Assembly (NCBI GenBank): GCA_963932145.1
Contig: OZ010586.1
Location: 56,234,340 to 56,298,339 of the forward strand
Length of the DNA stretch: 64,000 bases
Source of the DNA: Acanthosepion lycidas
Lineage: Eukaryota > Mollusca > Cephalopoda > Sepiida > Sepiidae
Direction: 5' to 3'
The position numbers were made by a program, and so were the translations under genes. Under the pieces are notes generated by a model. It saw only the letters and a program-made list of their open reading frames with translations. It was not told where the DNA came from and ran no database searches. This document shows positions 45,761 to 57,749 of the stretch, in pieces (positions within the stretch are counted from its first letter, which is position 1; every line of letters begins with the position of its first letter).

Positions 45761-48372
45761 CAGCGCTTCTCAACATTTTCAGCCCATGGACCATTTCTGT
45801 CTTCAAAAAATTCAAATGTCCAACTCCTACTTTTACTTTTACGCTGTTCAGTTTTCACACTAAAATACTCAAGGAAAAGACAAAGTTATCTATTTACACT
45901 TTAAATTTTATTTTAGTAAACAAGGATAAACACAGGATATCAAAATCAAGTTTGATGATGTCATTCAGTCTTAGTCGATTCTTCTAGTGACTACCTTGAT
46001 CTTGAGGTTTCTGGCACAAGATATAATCAATTTTGATAGTGTTATTCAGTCTTAGTTTGATAGTTCCTCTGGTGTTAAGATCTAATTTATTTCTTTTTCT
46101 ACGGAAATCCTCGACAACAGCCGAAAATCCAGCTTCCATCATCCATGCCGTAGGGAAAGAAATGATGCTTGCTTCTACAAGTTAAAAATGTTTGGATTTG
46201 ATTCTTTTATCGATGTGTAGGAAAAGACGCTTTCTTTATCAACTCTTCTCAGTTTCGCATTCTCTTTCAAGTCCAGCAACATTTCGGCCAACTCATCATT
46301 TTCATCTCATGGCTCATAATTAATTTTCTAGGTCTACAAACCAAAGTGGATAATCCATCTTTAATAGATCATTGTATCTTTTCTCAAAGTCTACAAGAAA
46401 ACCTTTAAGATGGGGAATGCATGCAGAAATGCATTCTGATGTAGGAGCAATGTTGTTGAAATTTTGAATTGATGCTAAGTTTTTTTCTCAAACTGTTTTT
46501 CCAAAATTTCAATTTCCCCTATATAGCCTTTCTTATCTTCTGAGCACAGACTTCTAACTTGCATTTCCAAGTTAAGCAGTTCACTGTTTTTAAAATATCG
46601 TTCAGGTAGAATATTTTTGATTTAAACTAAGCAAGTCTTTCCAAAATTTCCTTAGCTGTATCAGCTTCTTGGAGTTGTAATGAATCATTTGAGACTTTAA
46701 CATGAGAAAATTGATTAATGGTTCCCAACAAATTCACTAGTCTTCCAAAGCTCAGTCCTTTTGACAACCATCTTACTTCTGTGTGAAGCAATAGGCTTTT
46801 AAAATTTTCATCTTTACAGAATTGCACAAAAAATCTATCATTCATTGAGTTTGATTTGACAATGTTAATTGCAAGTATGTCAGTGTTGAGTGCTTCTTGC
46901 AGGTATCCTCCTATATTCTTAGCAACCAGATGCTGTCTGTGGATAATGCAATGGATATAAAAGATGTTAGGAGCAACTGATTTCATTCTAGAAAAGAAAC
47001 CCTTTCACTTTTCCTGTCATGGTAGCAGCTCCATCTGATGCAATGTTGATCAAATTAGTCAATGGAATATTTTTATCATTAAAATACTCCATTACTTCAT
47101 TCAATATATCCTCTCCATTAGTAGTTTTAGGCAAACTTTTAATGAATAACATTTCTTCCCTTATATTTCATATTTATATTTCTTCATGGATGAATCTGAC
47201 ACAGACCAGAAAGATAGCTTGGTTATGAATTGTGCTCTCATCAACCCTAGATAGAAAACTTTGTCTTTTGTAGAATTTCCACCATCTTTTCCTCAACAAA
47301 ATTAGACATTTCATCATATCTTGTAATAGTGCCATTTGAAAGTGGAATTGTACTCAGGGTAGATGGAGCATCTTTTCCCAAAACCTCATTTGCACAAGCT
47401 ATCATAGCAGGCTTGACAAGTTTCTCACCATCAACCTGAGGTGCTCCAACCGTGGCAATAATTTCAGAGAGCAAATAACTTGGTTCGAGTGTCTTTTCTT
47501 TTGCAGTATTCATCTCCTTTACAAAATCGGATAGTTTGACTTTTCTTTTTATTCTCAAAATATTCCCCATCTTTACCAACAGATGATGGATGCTTTGATT
47601 TTTGGTGCTGCTCCAGTTTAACTTTCTTCATGGAATCATTTGTCAAGATGGCACCACATTCAAGACACATAGGATTTGAGTCGACAGATACAAAGCTAAA
47701 CATGATCAAAACTTTTGCCTTTTTAGCAGTTGGTTCATACATTGTTACAACTGTCCTGAAAAAATAATAAAGTAATAGAAATATCAAATTTATTATCAAA
47801 TAATATTGTGTAGTGATCTATTAACATAGAAATTATTTTTCATATGAATAAAAAAATTATATTATATATAGCATATATAACATTATATATATATATATAT
47901 ATATATATATGATAAAAAATAAAATAGATATACATCTGCATAATACCTACGTAATTTCGAAATTTTCAAATATAATGGACATATGTGTAATTAAACAAAA
48001 TATAATATTTAATTCTTCAAAGTATGAATAATTTAGATACATTTTTGTGAAATGACTACAATTTTTATGGGGGGCAGAATTAATACCAACTTCACCCACT
48101 GCGATGCGAATGAACCTGAAATTTTATTTTCGATAACTCCAAAACGGTAGATTTTATAAAATTTTCTTTGTTAATTTCGAATTAAGCATGTACATTTACA
48201 CCTAAATGGAACTGTTCGGGATTTTTTTTATTAGAAACTGAGCGCTTGAATTGCAAATTACCCTTGATTTGAAATTAGTTCTGTCACCCTTTTTTATGGC
48301 TACGAATTCTGTGTGGACCACTAGAAATGCTATGTGGACCACTGGTGGCCCACATAGCATTGAGAATCACTG
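45761..48372 (-). mobile_element. hAT element (BED finger plus hAT transposase), 2.6 kb, nested in Tc1
   Basis: The outer ends are cagcgcttctcaac at 45761 and, read inward from 48372, cagtgattctcaat, a typical hAT terminal pair. The flanking octamers agaaaaac and cgttaaac agree at 5 of 8 positions. The coding strand is minus. A BED-type zinc finger (CLECGAIL ... HQKSKH, about 47600-47680) is followed by a frameshift near 47545, a GAPQVDGEKLVKPAMIACAN segment (47247-47579 frame), then IHRQHLVAKNI and HTEVRWLSKG (46627-46986 frame), and a C-terminal remnant with HLKGFLVDFEKRYNDLL (about 46370-46425). It resembles the ZBED5/SCAND3 group of hAT-derived proteins. Several stops make it inactive. 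Confidence 0.85.
47883..47910. repeat. (TA)n microsatellite inside hAT element
   Basis: Short AT alternation upstream of the transposase frame. Confidence 0.95.
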
Positions 48373-48840
48373 CGTTAAACAATGTTCTGGGCGTATATGG
48401 CACTGTTCAACGTTCCCTCTACAAACACCTTATAGCACTTCTCACCATAGTGCCAGGCTTGGGCATGTGTGGCATGGGCGAATATACTCTGGAAGATGTA
48501 GCTTCCCAGGTTTAAGTCGCATATGCACACGACCATCAATACGAAGGTAGAACCTGGTCTTATACCTGATCACTACAGAACACCCTTGGATCTCCCGAGT
48601 GATTCTGTTTCTTGTACCACAATGTTGTGGCATAAGTGAAAATCTGGCTAGAGGCATTAGACTACTGTTGCCAACGCAAAAACATCACATCCAACATGTG
48701 CAGTAATTGTCCAAAATGGCCATTGTTTCTAGAAGAACCACAATTCAACCCCCCTCGAATGCTTCTAAGTGAAGCGTTCAGCACAACGTATGTCACAGTC
48801 GGAAGTTCAGGCACGGGCAGTGCACAGGTAATCACAAGAT
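48373..48840 (-). mobile_element. Tc1-like transposase relic, N-terminal part (right half of a split copy)
   Basis: Minus-strand blocks NRITREIQGCSVV, then FYLRIDGRVHMRLKPGKL and EYIRPCHTCPSLALW (frame 48442-48657), then VFVEGTLNSAIYAQN in another frame ending at the hAT border. These continue directly into the C-terminal blocks at 45490-45760 once the hAT element is ignored. Upstream the helix-turn-helix part is only faintly visible. Confidence 0.75.
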
Positions 48841-51068
48841 GTCCGTTGATTTTGAAAATTTATATTAGAATATCTACCACTTCCTGTACTCAGATCAAAA
48901 TTGGTATCTTCCTTCAGGGTACTGTAATTTTATTTTTCATCGCTATATTTTACCTCCTTGTGGAGATTTTTTGTTTTTCTTCTACTTTCTATCGGTAAGT
49001 CATTCTCTACTTTGTTTAGAATAAATCCGAAAGTTGTTTCAGAATTATTTTGGGACAAAATTTAATATGATTTAATTTAACTACAAATCATTATTGATTA
49101 TGTTACATTGTCGCTAATATCGACTTTGGTTTGAAACCGACTGACAAAATATTATCAATCGATTTCAACTTTGAAATGTTGTACAAATTTCTTAATGGTT
49201 GATAAGAGTTTAACTCTATATTTCTCTCGTCACCAGTCCACTCATAAGATGGAGTAAAATTATTACTATCTTTTAAGCCATCTAATTGATAAGGAATTCG
49301 AAAAAGAACAATAAAAAATTTTCCAAAAGTAACCGCTTCAATTTCTAATAATAAAATCGGGAAGGAATATCATTCGTAGTTATGACCATTTATAACCACG
49401 CGTTTTTGTTTGATTTCATGAAACAGGAACTTATTGATGAAAGGAAAACCTACAATTCTGAAAATAAAAAATGTTGCTAAAAGCAGGTTATTACTGTGAA
49501 ATAATTAGGTCTGTTCGTTTGTGGATTTGTGTTTACGTCTGCTTAGAGGCCTGTCGGCTGGCAACAATAAGATCAAATGCTTGTTTGTTGATGGAAAGTG
49601 AATTTTGAAAAAAAATACCATAAATAAAGTTCAGACAATGTTTGTTGTTCTTCGTTTATTGTAGAAAATGCAAGCTAAAACAGAGAAAAAAAATCTCATC
49701 TTTAGTTGATAAGGGCTAAGTTTTGACCACTTAAAAGGATAGATTCACTGAAACATACATAAATCATTTACTTTTCTTTTACTAGCTTGAGATTATAATC
49801 TACAGTACAGTGTGAATCATAGAGAATCCCCACCCCTGTTATATCACAGAAACATTTGCCAATATCTGATGATCACAAGTTATATTTTCTCAAGAATGGC
49901 GGGCAACTTCTTGAAAATTCACGTGGTTATTTTCTTTAATCCTTACGATTCAATTAACGAAATAATTTGAATTTTAAACATTGTCTTATAAAATCGGGCC
50001 AATGATTTAGAATCAAATAATCTTAGTCAACAGAAACATTAAATGATGATGACCGTTTTACTTCCATTTTTGTACGATATTTAACACTTTACTATCTTTC
50101 AAGTCAGCTTATTTATATGGAAAGAAATTCGTCAACTAATTTATGGAGATTTATTTCTTTTAGAATATTTTATGCTCATTCTGTTCTTTTTCTTTCTTTT
50201 TTCTTTTGGTCGATTGCCATTTACGAAATAGAAGAGTAGAAAAGATATGATTAAAAGCAAGAAAAGCTATAAATAACAATAAAACGCATGTCTTCATATA
50301 TTAGCACTGATCTTTTTATCGTATGAAATTATTTAACAAAATTGCCTAAACAATTTCGAACCTCTTTCATTCGACATCATGAACTTAATAAATATTGCAA
50401 AAGTCGCTAGAATAAAGATTGTAGAACTGAATAAAATATCATTTGCCTAATCAAATCGTTAAGTCAGAAGATAATTCTTTCAATCTCATTCAGTCAAAAT
50501 TACAACAGCTGAAAAGCGAATCTTTGTGCGAACATTTATGCATATATTAACACAAGAAAAGATTCATAACAGTAAAAATATAAAAAAACATTCCAGATTA
50601 ATAGACGGTTGAATTTAATGACAGTTCAACCTTCATAGCTACGTATACAGTGTTTTTTCATGTGACTTTAATTAGCAGAAAAAATGTTATTGCTTGTAAG
50701 TTCTGGACTGCAAATACAAAAAGGGAAATAATAAAAACATTTGTCTGTGAGAAAGAGGATGTAGATTGGTACAACAGAATATTAAATGATTAAACATCCA
50801 TCCATGATGTTTTTATGTCATAGTTTTATTTCTACATGATGTAAGAGTTATGCTTACAAATGGCGGATGTTGAAACATTAGAAATATATTATTCATGGTT
50901 TCTTAAATGCTCTATTTATAAATAAATCGTATATATTCAATAAGCTTTCGATTTCTCAATCAATTTCTAATGAACAATGACAATAATTACTTTGATAATA
51001 GGTATACCGTTTTCCTTCTTCCTTTTATAACAATACTTTCTCATACATATTCCCCAATATACATACAT
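48841..51068. other. Repeat-poor AT-rich interval
   Basis: No gene or recognised repeat. Short ORFs only. Confidence 0.45.
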
Positions 51069-51082
51069 ACACACACACACAC

Positions 51083-51147
<65 letters not shown>
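51069..51147. repeat. (CA)n and (TA)n microsatellite at LINE 3' end
   Basis: CA at 51069-51082, TA at 51085-51147, directly followed by the end of a LINE 3' UTR. Confidence 0.96.
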
Positions 51148-51150
<3 letters not shown>

Positions 51151-51240
51151 GAATTCACCTCAAGCAATACGATAATACCACTAAGACGCAAGGGGCTACT
51201 GAGATTGAAAGAGAATGAAAAGACTTTAAAAGAAACTGGA
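51148..51240 (-). mobile_element. LINE family A, 3' UTR stub
   Basis: The reverse complement reads ccttgcgtcttagtggtatt then gcttgaggtgaattcatt and passes into (TA)n. The same terminal phrases end the copies at 17726 and 28895. Only the last 90 or so bases were copied, an extreme 5' truncation. Confidence 0.7.
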
Positions 51241-51589
51241 AACCTAATCCCTTAATAGGGAATATATAATTAAAAACTAACTACTGAATAGAGAATATTC
51301 AAATGTGACGCATCGTTTAAGTATATTTTGAATATTAGTTTTAAAAGGAAAAACAGAGAAAATCCTGGTGCTAATCAAAATCTTTATCTTGGAAATTAAC
51401 TATGTTAATTTATTTAACAACCAAACTTAGTAAAAAGACAATGGAAATAAATTATATTAGCCTTTTTAAAACATTATAAAGTAATGTTCATAAGATTTGG
51501 TACTAAATGTGAACCCTTTGGTCGAAGACATAGTTTTCTCTTAGTCTTTCTTTCTTTTTACATACTATATCGTTTCAGGATGTAGGCAA
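51241..51589. other. Unassigned interval
   Basis: No gene or recognised repeat. Confidence 0.4.
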
Positions 51590-52445
51590 TCATGGCTCTC
51601 TCTATCTCATGTTGCTCTCAGCAAGTTCCTTCCCTCTGCTTTCTCCCCCAGACCACGTTCTGTCATCCACCTGCTCAAGCTCGCCTGGTATGTCACGCAC
51701 TGTTTTCCCTTGTCTCTCTTTCTCTCTATTCGAAGCGTGAGTATCAGATTCTCCAGGCCTTACTTCCTCATTATGTGTCCCAGAAACGTCAGCTGCCTCT
51801 TTCTGATGTTAAGTATAAGCCTTCTCCTTGTTTGAAACCTCTCTAAGGCTTCATCGTTGCTCACATGCTCGGTCCATGATATCCTTACCATCTTTCTGTA
51901 GAACCACATCTCCGTCGCCTCGAGTCTCTTCTTCATCTTTGAGGAAATTGTCCAACATTTGATGCCGTAAAGGAGAACAGATGTCATGTAACAGCTCAGT
52001 ATTCTTTCTTTGTTACCAAAGAAATCCTGCTATCTCGCAATACTCTGCTCTGCTTTTGGAATGTGTCCTTGGCCATCCAAATACATATACGTATCTCAGT
52101 GTCGCACTTACCGTCCTCTGTCAAGACGCTCCACAGTCTGCTTGATTCTAGTGTTCCTGACATGCAAATCGCATTTCGGGCTCTTCCTCTTACTGATGAC
52201 CACGAATTCTGTCTTTTTGTAGTTTATGCTTAGTCCTTTCTTCTCACTCTCCGTCGCTACCTTCTGTAGGAGATTTTGTAATTTATTTTCCGTATCTGCT
52301 ATCAGGACTCTGTCATCTGTATATCTTATGCTGTTAAGTTTGTGGCCGCCAATGCTAAATCCCAGTAGGGTTCCTCTCAGAATTGCCTCGCTGTATAGGT
52401 TGAACTAGTCGGGTGAGAAGACGTATCCTTGCCTTACGCCGCTTT
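51590..52445 (-). mobile_element. LINE family C reverse transcriptase fragment, minus-strand copy
   Basis: Minus-strand blocks in order: GGHKLNSIRYTDDRVLIADT (about 52295-52355; YADD has become YTDD, both aspartates kept), KGLSINYKKTEFVV (about 52205-52250), then SVLLYGIKCWTISSKMKK and WFYRKMVRISWTEHVSND (51840-51987), RKRQLTFLGHIMRK (about 51760-51800), and a basic tail to 51590. The segment between the RT core and the C-terminal domain has been shortened. The 75-codon frame 51760-51987 is the longest intact part. Confidence 0.82.
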
Positions 52446-52629
52446 ATTTATTGATTGTAGTTATTTAAGTCCTGTAGCCTCCGTGTGAAGTATAGAGTCA
52501 CAGCCTCACGACAAGAGATGTTGCTGCTGTAGTTTCTGCAGCAAATAGGTTTGTACCGTTTAGATTCGCTAGCTTCACGTCCAACTAGGTTTGAAGTAAG
52601 AGTTTTCCTTCTCCTATATTCGGTGCTAA
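52446..52629. other. Unassigned interval
   Basis: No gene recognised. The phrase cctcacgacaagagatgttgc suggests a repeat, but I cannot name it. Confidence 0.3.
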
Positions 52630-52705
52630 ATAAGGCTAATAAGCTCAGTCTGCTCTGCTATTACGGTTATTTGATCGTAAGCTGGAGTTTGAATCCGGCA
52701 AGCCA
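52630..52705 (+). mobile_element. tRNA-like head of a second SINE type (tentative)
   Basis: taagctcagtctgctctgc resembles an A box, and about 40 bases later ggagtttgaatccggc is a good B box. The spacing is tRNA-like, but the stems do not pair well enough for a functional tRNA. The sequence differs from the main SINE family of this window. Confidence 0.4.
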
Positions 52706-54079
52706 ATATCTCTTTCCGATAAACGCTACACTACGTCTACACCCTACATTAATAGATAAAAGTATAAATAGATAAAAAAAAAACGCCTAAGTTGATTATT
52801 TTTTAATACTTAGATTAGCTCAAATAATATTTTACTGATATTTTATATTGATTTTCATTAAGGACTTTCAGTATTCATTGATCATTAATATCTTTTAGCT
52901 TAAGCAGATCAATGTGTTAATCCATAAGTGTCAGCTATTCTCTTGATTCATGCTCAGTTGAGAATTTTAAACATTCATTGAGAAAAGCAATGATTAAAAA
53001 GTATCCTATATTTTACTCTTGATTAGAAATGTCCTGTCGGTCGAATTACCTTACATGTTGACAATGAAAAATTAATCGAAAAATTTGATATTGATACTCT
53101 TGTGTTAATAAAAATGATCAAAATATTATCTGACAAAAAACATGGAAGGTATTAAGTATAAAAACAAAATTGACATTAAGTACAAACTGTATAAACTCGT
53201 CAAATTCATTGTTGTATCATATATATTTCTTTTCTTTTTTTTTTTCTGTAATGAAAAACATGTTAAAACTTGATGCTATCTTAATTTTTTTCAGTTTTAA
53301 AAATGTTTGTAAACTGATTTATTTGCTTATTATGAAAAATAACTCTGTCAAATAATTTCTTTAAATGCATCAATGGAGAAAAATGATTTATCAATGTGAA
53401 TATCGTATGTTTTATAATACTAAGTAGATATACGTTAGTAGAACACAAATTGTTTATTGTTTTACTGAGTTAAATACAAAAAAATGTTGATGGTGGAGTA
53501 TCTTCATTGTCTTTTGAAATTTTCCACCAAATGTGTTTAGTTTGTACGTAATTGGCATTAGAGTTACAGCAAATTGTTTTCAAGATCAGTAGCTTCCGAG
53601 ATAGCTATCAATCTATTGTTAAATGGCAGGCAACAGGACTTTCACTTAGGCCAACATGCTATGAGATATTAGCATGTAATCAGTATTATAAGCGTCGATG
53701 TATCCATCTTTAATCAAATGAACATATCAGCAAATCAGTGTGCCAGGAAATATATACAGACTTGAAAAGAGTCAAACGGTCCTGTATTAAAGATAAAAAA
53801 AGATTAATTCTAATACAAATTAATTTAGATATTTATTCCAAGAAGTCCATTTTAATGAAAAGGGCTTATTCATTGAACACTCTATGATAGACGCCCCAAC
53901 AACATATAGAATATTTGATCACGTAATGAAAGAAAATATGACAAATCGAAAAAAAGTGCGTAGAATCTTTGTATGAACAAAATGTCTTTTGGAAGGTCAT
54001 TTCGTCCTCCTGTGCCATTTTAACGTTTGTGGTACTATAAATCCAGTATTGGTTGGAAGGTATATGCGTAATATCCGTG
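52706..54079. other. Unassigned AT-rich interval
   Basis: No gene or recognised repeat. Confidence 0.45.
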
Positions 54080-54081
54080 TC

Positions 54082-54165
<84 letters not shown>

Positions 54166-54233
54166 TTTATATATATATATATAGGTGTGCGTACATGGGT
54201 GTGTGTGCGTATATGTGTGTGTGTGTGTGTGTT
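54080..54233. repeat. (GT)n-(TA)n-(GT)n compound microsatellite
   Basis: GT at 54080-54100, TA at 54100-54161, an aaggttt interruption, TA again, then GT-rich to 54233. Confidence 0.95.
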
Positions 54234-54659
54234 AAAGATCATTTACATCTAACGAAGTAAATAAATATACTTGCCTAAGAATACAATCCGTAATTTTGAG
54301 TATTACGATATTTAAATATGCCTAATATTTGATGAACTGTTTAATCGTTAGAGACATTTACCATGTTTAATCAAGATTATTATATTGTGGTGATTAGCCG
54401 ACTTATTCTTCGGACTTTAAATGATTTTTCTTTCCTATTCCTAGCTAATCTATATACATGTAAGTATAATTTTCTCATTCTTTACTTTGTGAGCTATGCT
54501 GTTCATTAGATAAATATATATATGTAAGATTGCTTCACGTGTTGTATTCATGTATTTTGCAAGAGAACAGCCTTGTCTACAACAAGCCGTAACTCCAACA
54601 ATATAAATACCTTTTTATAACTATACAATTTTGTTGACGTCATTAACATTTTTAGGTAA

Positions 54660-54840
54660 CGTATATATGATGTATATAATAAATGCGAGCTCTCTAACTT
54701 TTAATAGCTCATCCTCTATATAATAAATGCGAATATAAATGTTTCATTGTGTCACACTTTTTCAATTAAAGAGATACAACTCTCTAACTTTCAATAGCTC
54801 ATCTTCTTCTATATAACAAATGTGAATATCAGTGTGCCAT
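54660..54840. repeat. Degenerate direct repeat, two copies about 90 bp apart
   Basis: ctctctaacttttaatagctcatc (54689) and ctctctaactttcaatagctcatc (about 54780) each sit next to a tatataa-aaatg block. Function unknown. Confidence 0.7.
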
Positions 54841-55106
54841 TGATTAAATATTAATGCAATACTTAAATGCAGCGATCAATTTTGAGTTATTCTGTAGTTT
54901 ATTGTTGCCTATTGCATCTACTCCTCCCTACCTATTGTGATGAAGAGCCAATGAAGAGCCCTCCGCAGGAGCTAGCTTAAATGCCGACCGATAGGGCAGC
55001 CTTTTAAGCTAATAAATAATAAATGTAATATATGTCAATGAATTCAAGAGATGTGTCTTAAAGGAAATCCATGAAACTTTGTCATAAGATAAATCATTTG
55101 TACTTT
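54841..55106. other. Unassigned interval with gagccaatgaagagcc duplication
   Basis: A GC-richer patch at about 54940-55005 (gatgaagagccaatgaagagcc ... gccgaccgatagggcagcc) followed by aataaataataaatg looks like the 3' end of a retroelement, but I cannot name it. Confidence 0.35.
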
Positions 55107-55107
55107 C

Positions 55108-55139
<32 letters not shown>

Positions 55140-55140
55140 C
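55107..55140. repeat. (ATCT)n microsatellite
   Basis: Seven or more tetranucleotide units. Confidence 0.95.
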
Positions 55141-56954
55141 TGTCGAAAATTGAATATATCCAATCGATACAGTTTTAGAGACCCTGAAAATAATTGTGAA
55201 ATACTGAGACAAACAAAGGAATTAAATCAAATTAAGAATGGAAGTTCATCTTTATACTAGAATGATGATGTTAATTTAAATTTATATTCGAATACTTTAA
55301 AGACAACAAAACTAAAGAAGATGCTTTTTCAACACTTCAAAGACCCTATCTAAGCCGTGTTATTTGTCAACATTCGATATTTACGGAGCTTAACTTAGCA
55401 TGTACTTAATTTCTTAGTAAGGTCATATCTGGAGAAATAAGGGTAAAAATGTTGCACTACAGTAAGACTTTTAGTGAGGAGAGCGTGCTTTTGTAAATGA
55501 TAACGCATACTTGCTTAGTTTTCTGACGCTTCCTCTATTGATAAAGTGTCTTTGGTATATATTGAAAGTAGCTTAATCTAATGCCACTAGTATGTAGTAA
55601 CCAGTAAGGCTCAAACTGCAAAATAGTAGTAATGGTTTGTAAGGTAAGCTTGTAACCCCTGATCAACATCAAGACATTTTTGTTATTTTGATAATGCTTG
55701 CAATCCTGGCAGAAATCTAGTTTTGGTAATAAAAAATGATATGCTTTGCTGTAATTCAACATTATCAAAGCAGAGGGATTAGCAAAAGCAATGGAGGGAA
55801 GGGCAATTCATCAAATTATATTTTCGTAAAGAAACTGTATTGTAAAGAAAATGACGATCATGTTTGTTTTAACAATGTATTATTTTATGCATGTAATTTT
55901 TATTTATTTATCTTTTTAAATTATTCAGGCTGAAATAAAAATGTTCTATTTAAAAGATAAATTGTTTTATTGGATGAGAGGAATAGTCGGATGTGCTTGA
56001 GTTCTCAGCCCAAAACACTTCTTAAAATCTATCCAAATGACCAAGCTGAAAATTTTCTTTAAACAGGGTTGTCTTGGAAGGACATCATCAGCGTCATCAT
56101 TTACAACCAGCAAATTTAAGAAAATGTGATTTGTTTTAAATGGAGGATATAACAAAATTTATATTTCTTTTATAACAATTTTAGTTGGGATTGTAAAATA
56201 ACATAATCAACTTTATTTTCTTTTTATGCCATTTAATATGTTGCATTGTATATCAAACACACATTTTATCTAGAGATGAACATTTCATAAATTTGTAATA
56301 AATACACAAAGAAAACATCTTTTGAACTAAGCCAAGTAAGGAACATGGATGACATTCCAATGACATTTGAGGTACCAGCCAACAATATTTTTCTTAACAT
56401 ATCCTGCTGAAAAAGTGTGCACGTGCGTGCCTATGTATGTGTGTGGGGGGATTCTTATATGTCAGCAAATATGGTGCCATCTAACACTTTTGAGCATAGA
56501 TTTAAAAATGACCTTTTTGCAGTTAATGTTTATTTTACCTACATATTAAATGTTTTTTCTGATAAAAAGGGCTGCTGAATATCACTTGGAATTTCTTGGT
56601 TACATCAAAATATACAAAACTGCTCCAATATTCTACTCATTCACTGATTTGTAATTGACAATGTTCCTTCTTACATGATTTCAACATGGTTGATTCTAAC
56701 TTTGAAAATCCCCTTAAAATTCGATTAGTATAAATATGAAGATTATTAAGTCATTACAGTATGATTTATGGTAATTGCTGTTTTATATAAATGACATGTT
56801 TCATGATCAACACTTATTTTAATTTGTTACAATGATGCATTTCTAAAATATCTACTTTTAAATTGTTATATATATTCCCCTCAAAAATGTCCCAAATCAT
56901 CTAAACTTAATTGAAGTGCCCCAAAATTTAGAAACAGTATAAAAACCATCTCAA
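55141..56954. other. Unassigned AT-rich interval
   Basis: No gene or recognised repeat. ORFs do not exceed 77 codons. Confidence 0.45.
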
Positions 56955-57492
56955 TTGTTGGCACGTGGGAGCTCCCTTACTTTGCTCGGTTCAGCAGCAA
57001 CGAAAATAATCTGCAGGGTACAGTCCCAGGGGTCATATAAAAGCCTTGACAAGCCCTATTCAGCCTATTTTTCACTTTTCATTTTCAGCAGCATCTACCT
57101 TCAAGCCCGGCTCGAAGGGCTACACACAACCCTTGCTGCAGAAGACGAGGCTTGTCCTGGCAGCTTGACTCAGATTTCTCGTTCCTCCCGCGGAAACCAG
57201 CGGAGTATCTCCTTTCGAGACATCTACCAAAGGAAAACCACACACAACTTTTGCTGTAGAAGACGAGGATTGTCCTAACAGTTTCACACTCAGATTTCTC
57301 GTGCCTCCCGTGGGAACCAGCGGAGAAATCTCTCTCAACAAAAACAACTACTACTGAAAATTTTTGTTAACCGGGAATTTTTTTCCCCCAAAATACTACT
57401 GTTTTGCATTTTCTTTCAAACAGCAATAAAAGCTGTTGAAAAATTATTTCGTTTCTTGGGTTTTGTTCATTCCACTCATAGTGCCGAGCACA
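56955..57492 (+). mobile_element. Probable solo LTR with TATA box, polyadenylation signal and internal duplication
   Basis: The unit starts tgttggcacgtgggagc and ends gtgccgagcaca, a partial inverted match (TGTT-GGCAC against TGTGCTCGGCAC). A TATA box (tataaaa, 57036-57042) and an aataaa signal (57425-57430) lie in the order expected of U3-R-U5. The start region is GC-richer than its surroundings. A 118-bp tandem duplication (57119-57330) sits after the presumed start site. The right border merges into (CA)n, so a target duplication cannot be checked. Both strands show ORFs of 75-107 codons across it, without recognisable protein. Confidence 0.6.
57119..57330. repeat. 118-bp tandem duplication inside the LTR
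   Basis: cacacaac at 57123 recurs at 57241. Shared phrases include ctgcagaagacgagg/ctgtagaagacgagg, cagatttctcgt and aaccagcggag. Confidence 0.9.
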
Positions 57493-57512
57493 CACACACA
57501 CACACACACACA
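57487..57512. repeat. (CA)n microsatellite
   Basis: Thirteen CA units. Confidence 0.95.
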
Positions 57513-57539
57513 CCTGCGATAAATTCCTTACAACATATA

Positions 57540-57690
57540 GCTAGCTAATAACATGTAGTTACTACCTTTCTCTCTTTGCTACGTAATAATATGTAGCTTC
57601 TCCATTTGCTGCCAAATAACATGTACACTCTCTTTACTAAGATCATGTAGGTTCACCCTTTCCTAACTAATAGCATGTAGCTTTTCCTTT
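57540..57690. repeat. Degenerate minisatellite around aacatgtag, about five units
   Basis: aacatgtagtt, aatatgtagct, aacatgtacac, atcatgtaggt, agcatgtagct occur at 25-40 base intervals, each followed by a pyrimidine-rich stretch. Confidence 0.65.
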
Positions 57691-57749
57691 GCCTGAATAA
57701 TGATCATACATTACATAGCACGAAGTTGCTGTCTGGGTTATACCTATGT

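Noticed and set aside
46627-46986. Host ZBED-type domesticated gene
   Set aside because: It lies between hAT termini with frameshifts and stops, so it is an ordinary dead transposon, not a domesticated gene.
52630-52705. Functional tRNA gene
   Set aside because: A- and B-box-like sequences are present, but the stems pair poorly. Kept only as a tentative SINE head.
54000-54240. His-Thr repeat ORF
   Set aside because: Translation of (CA)n/(GT)n microsatellite.
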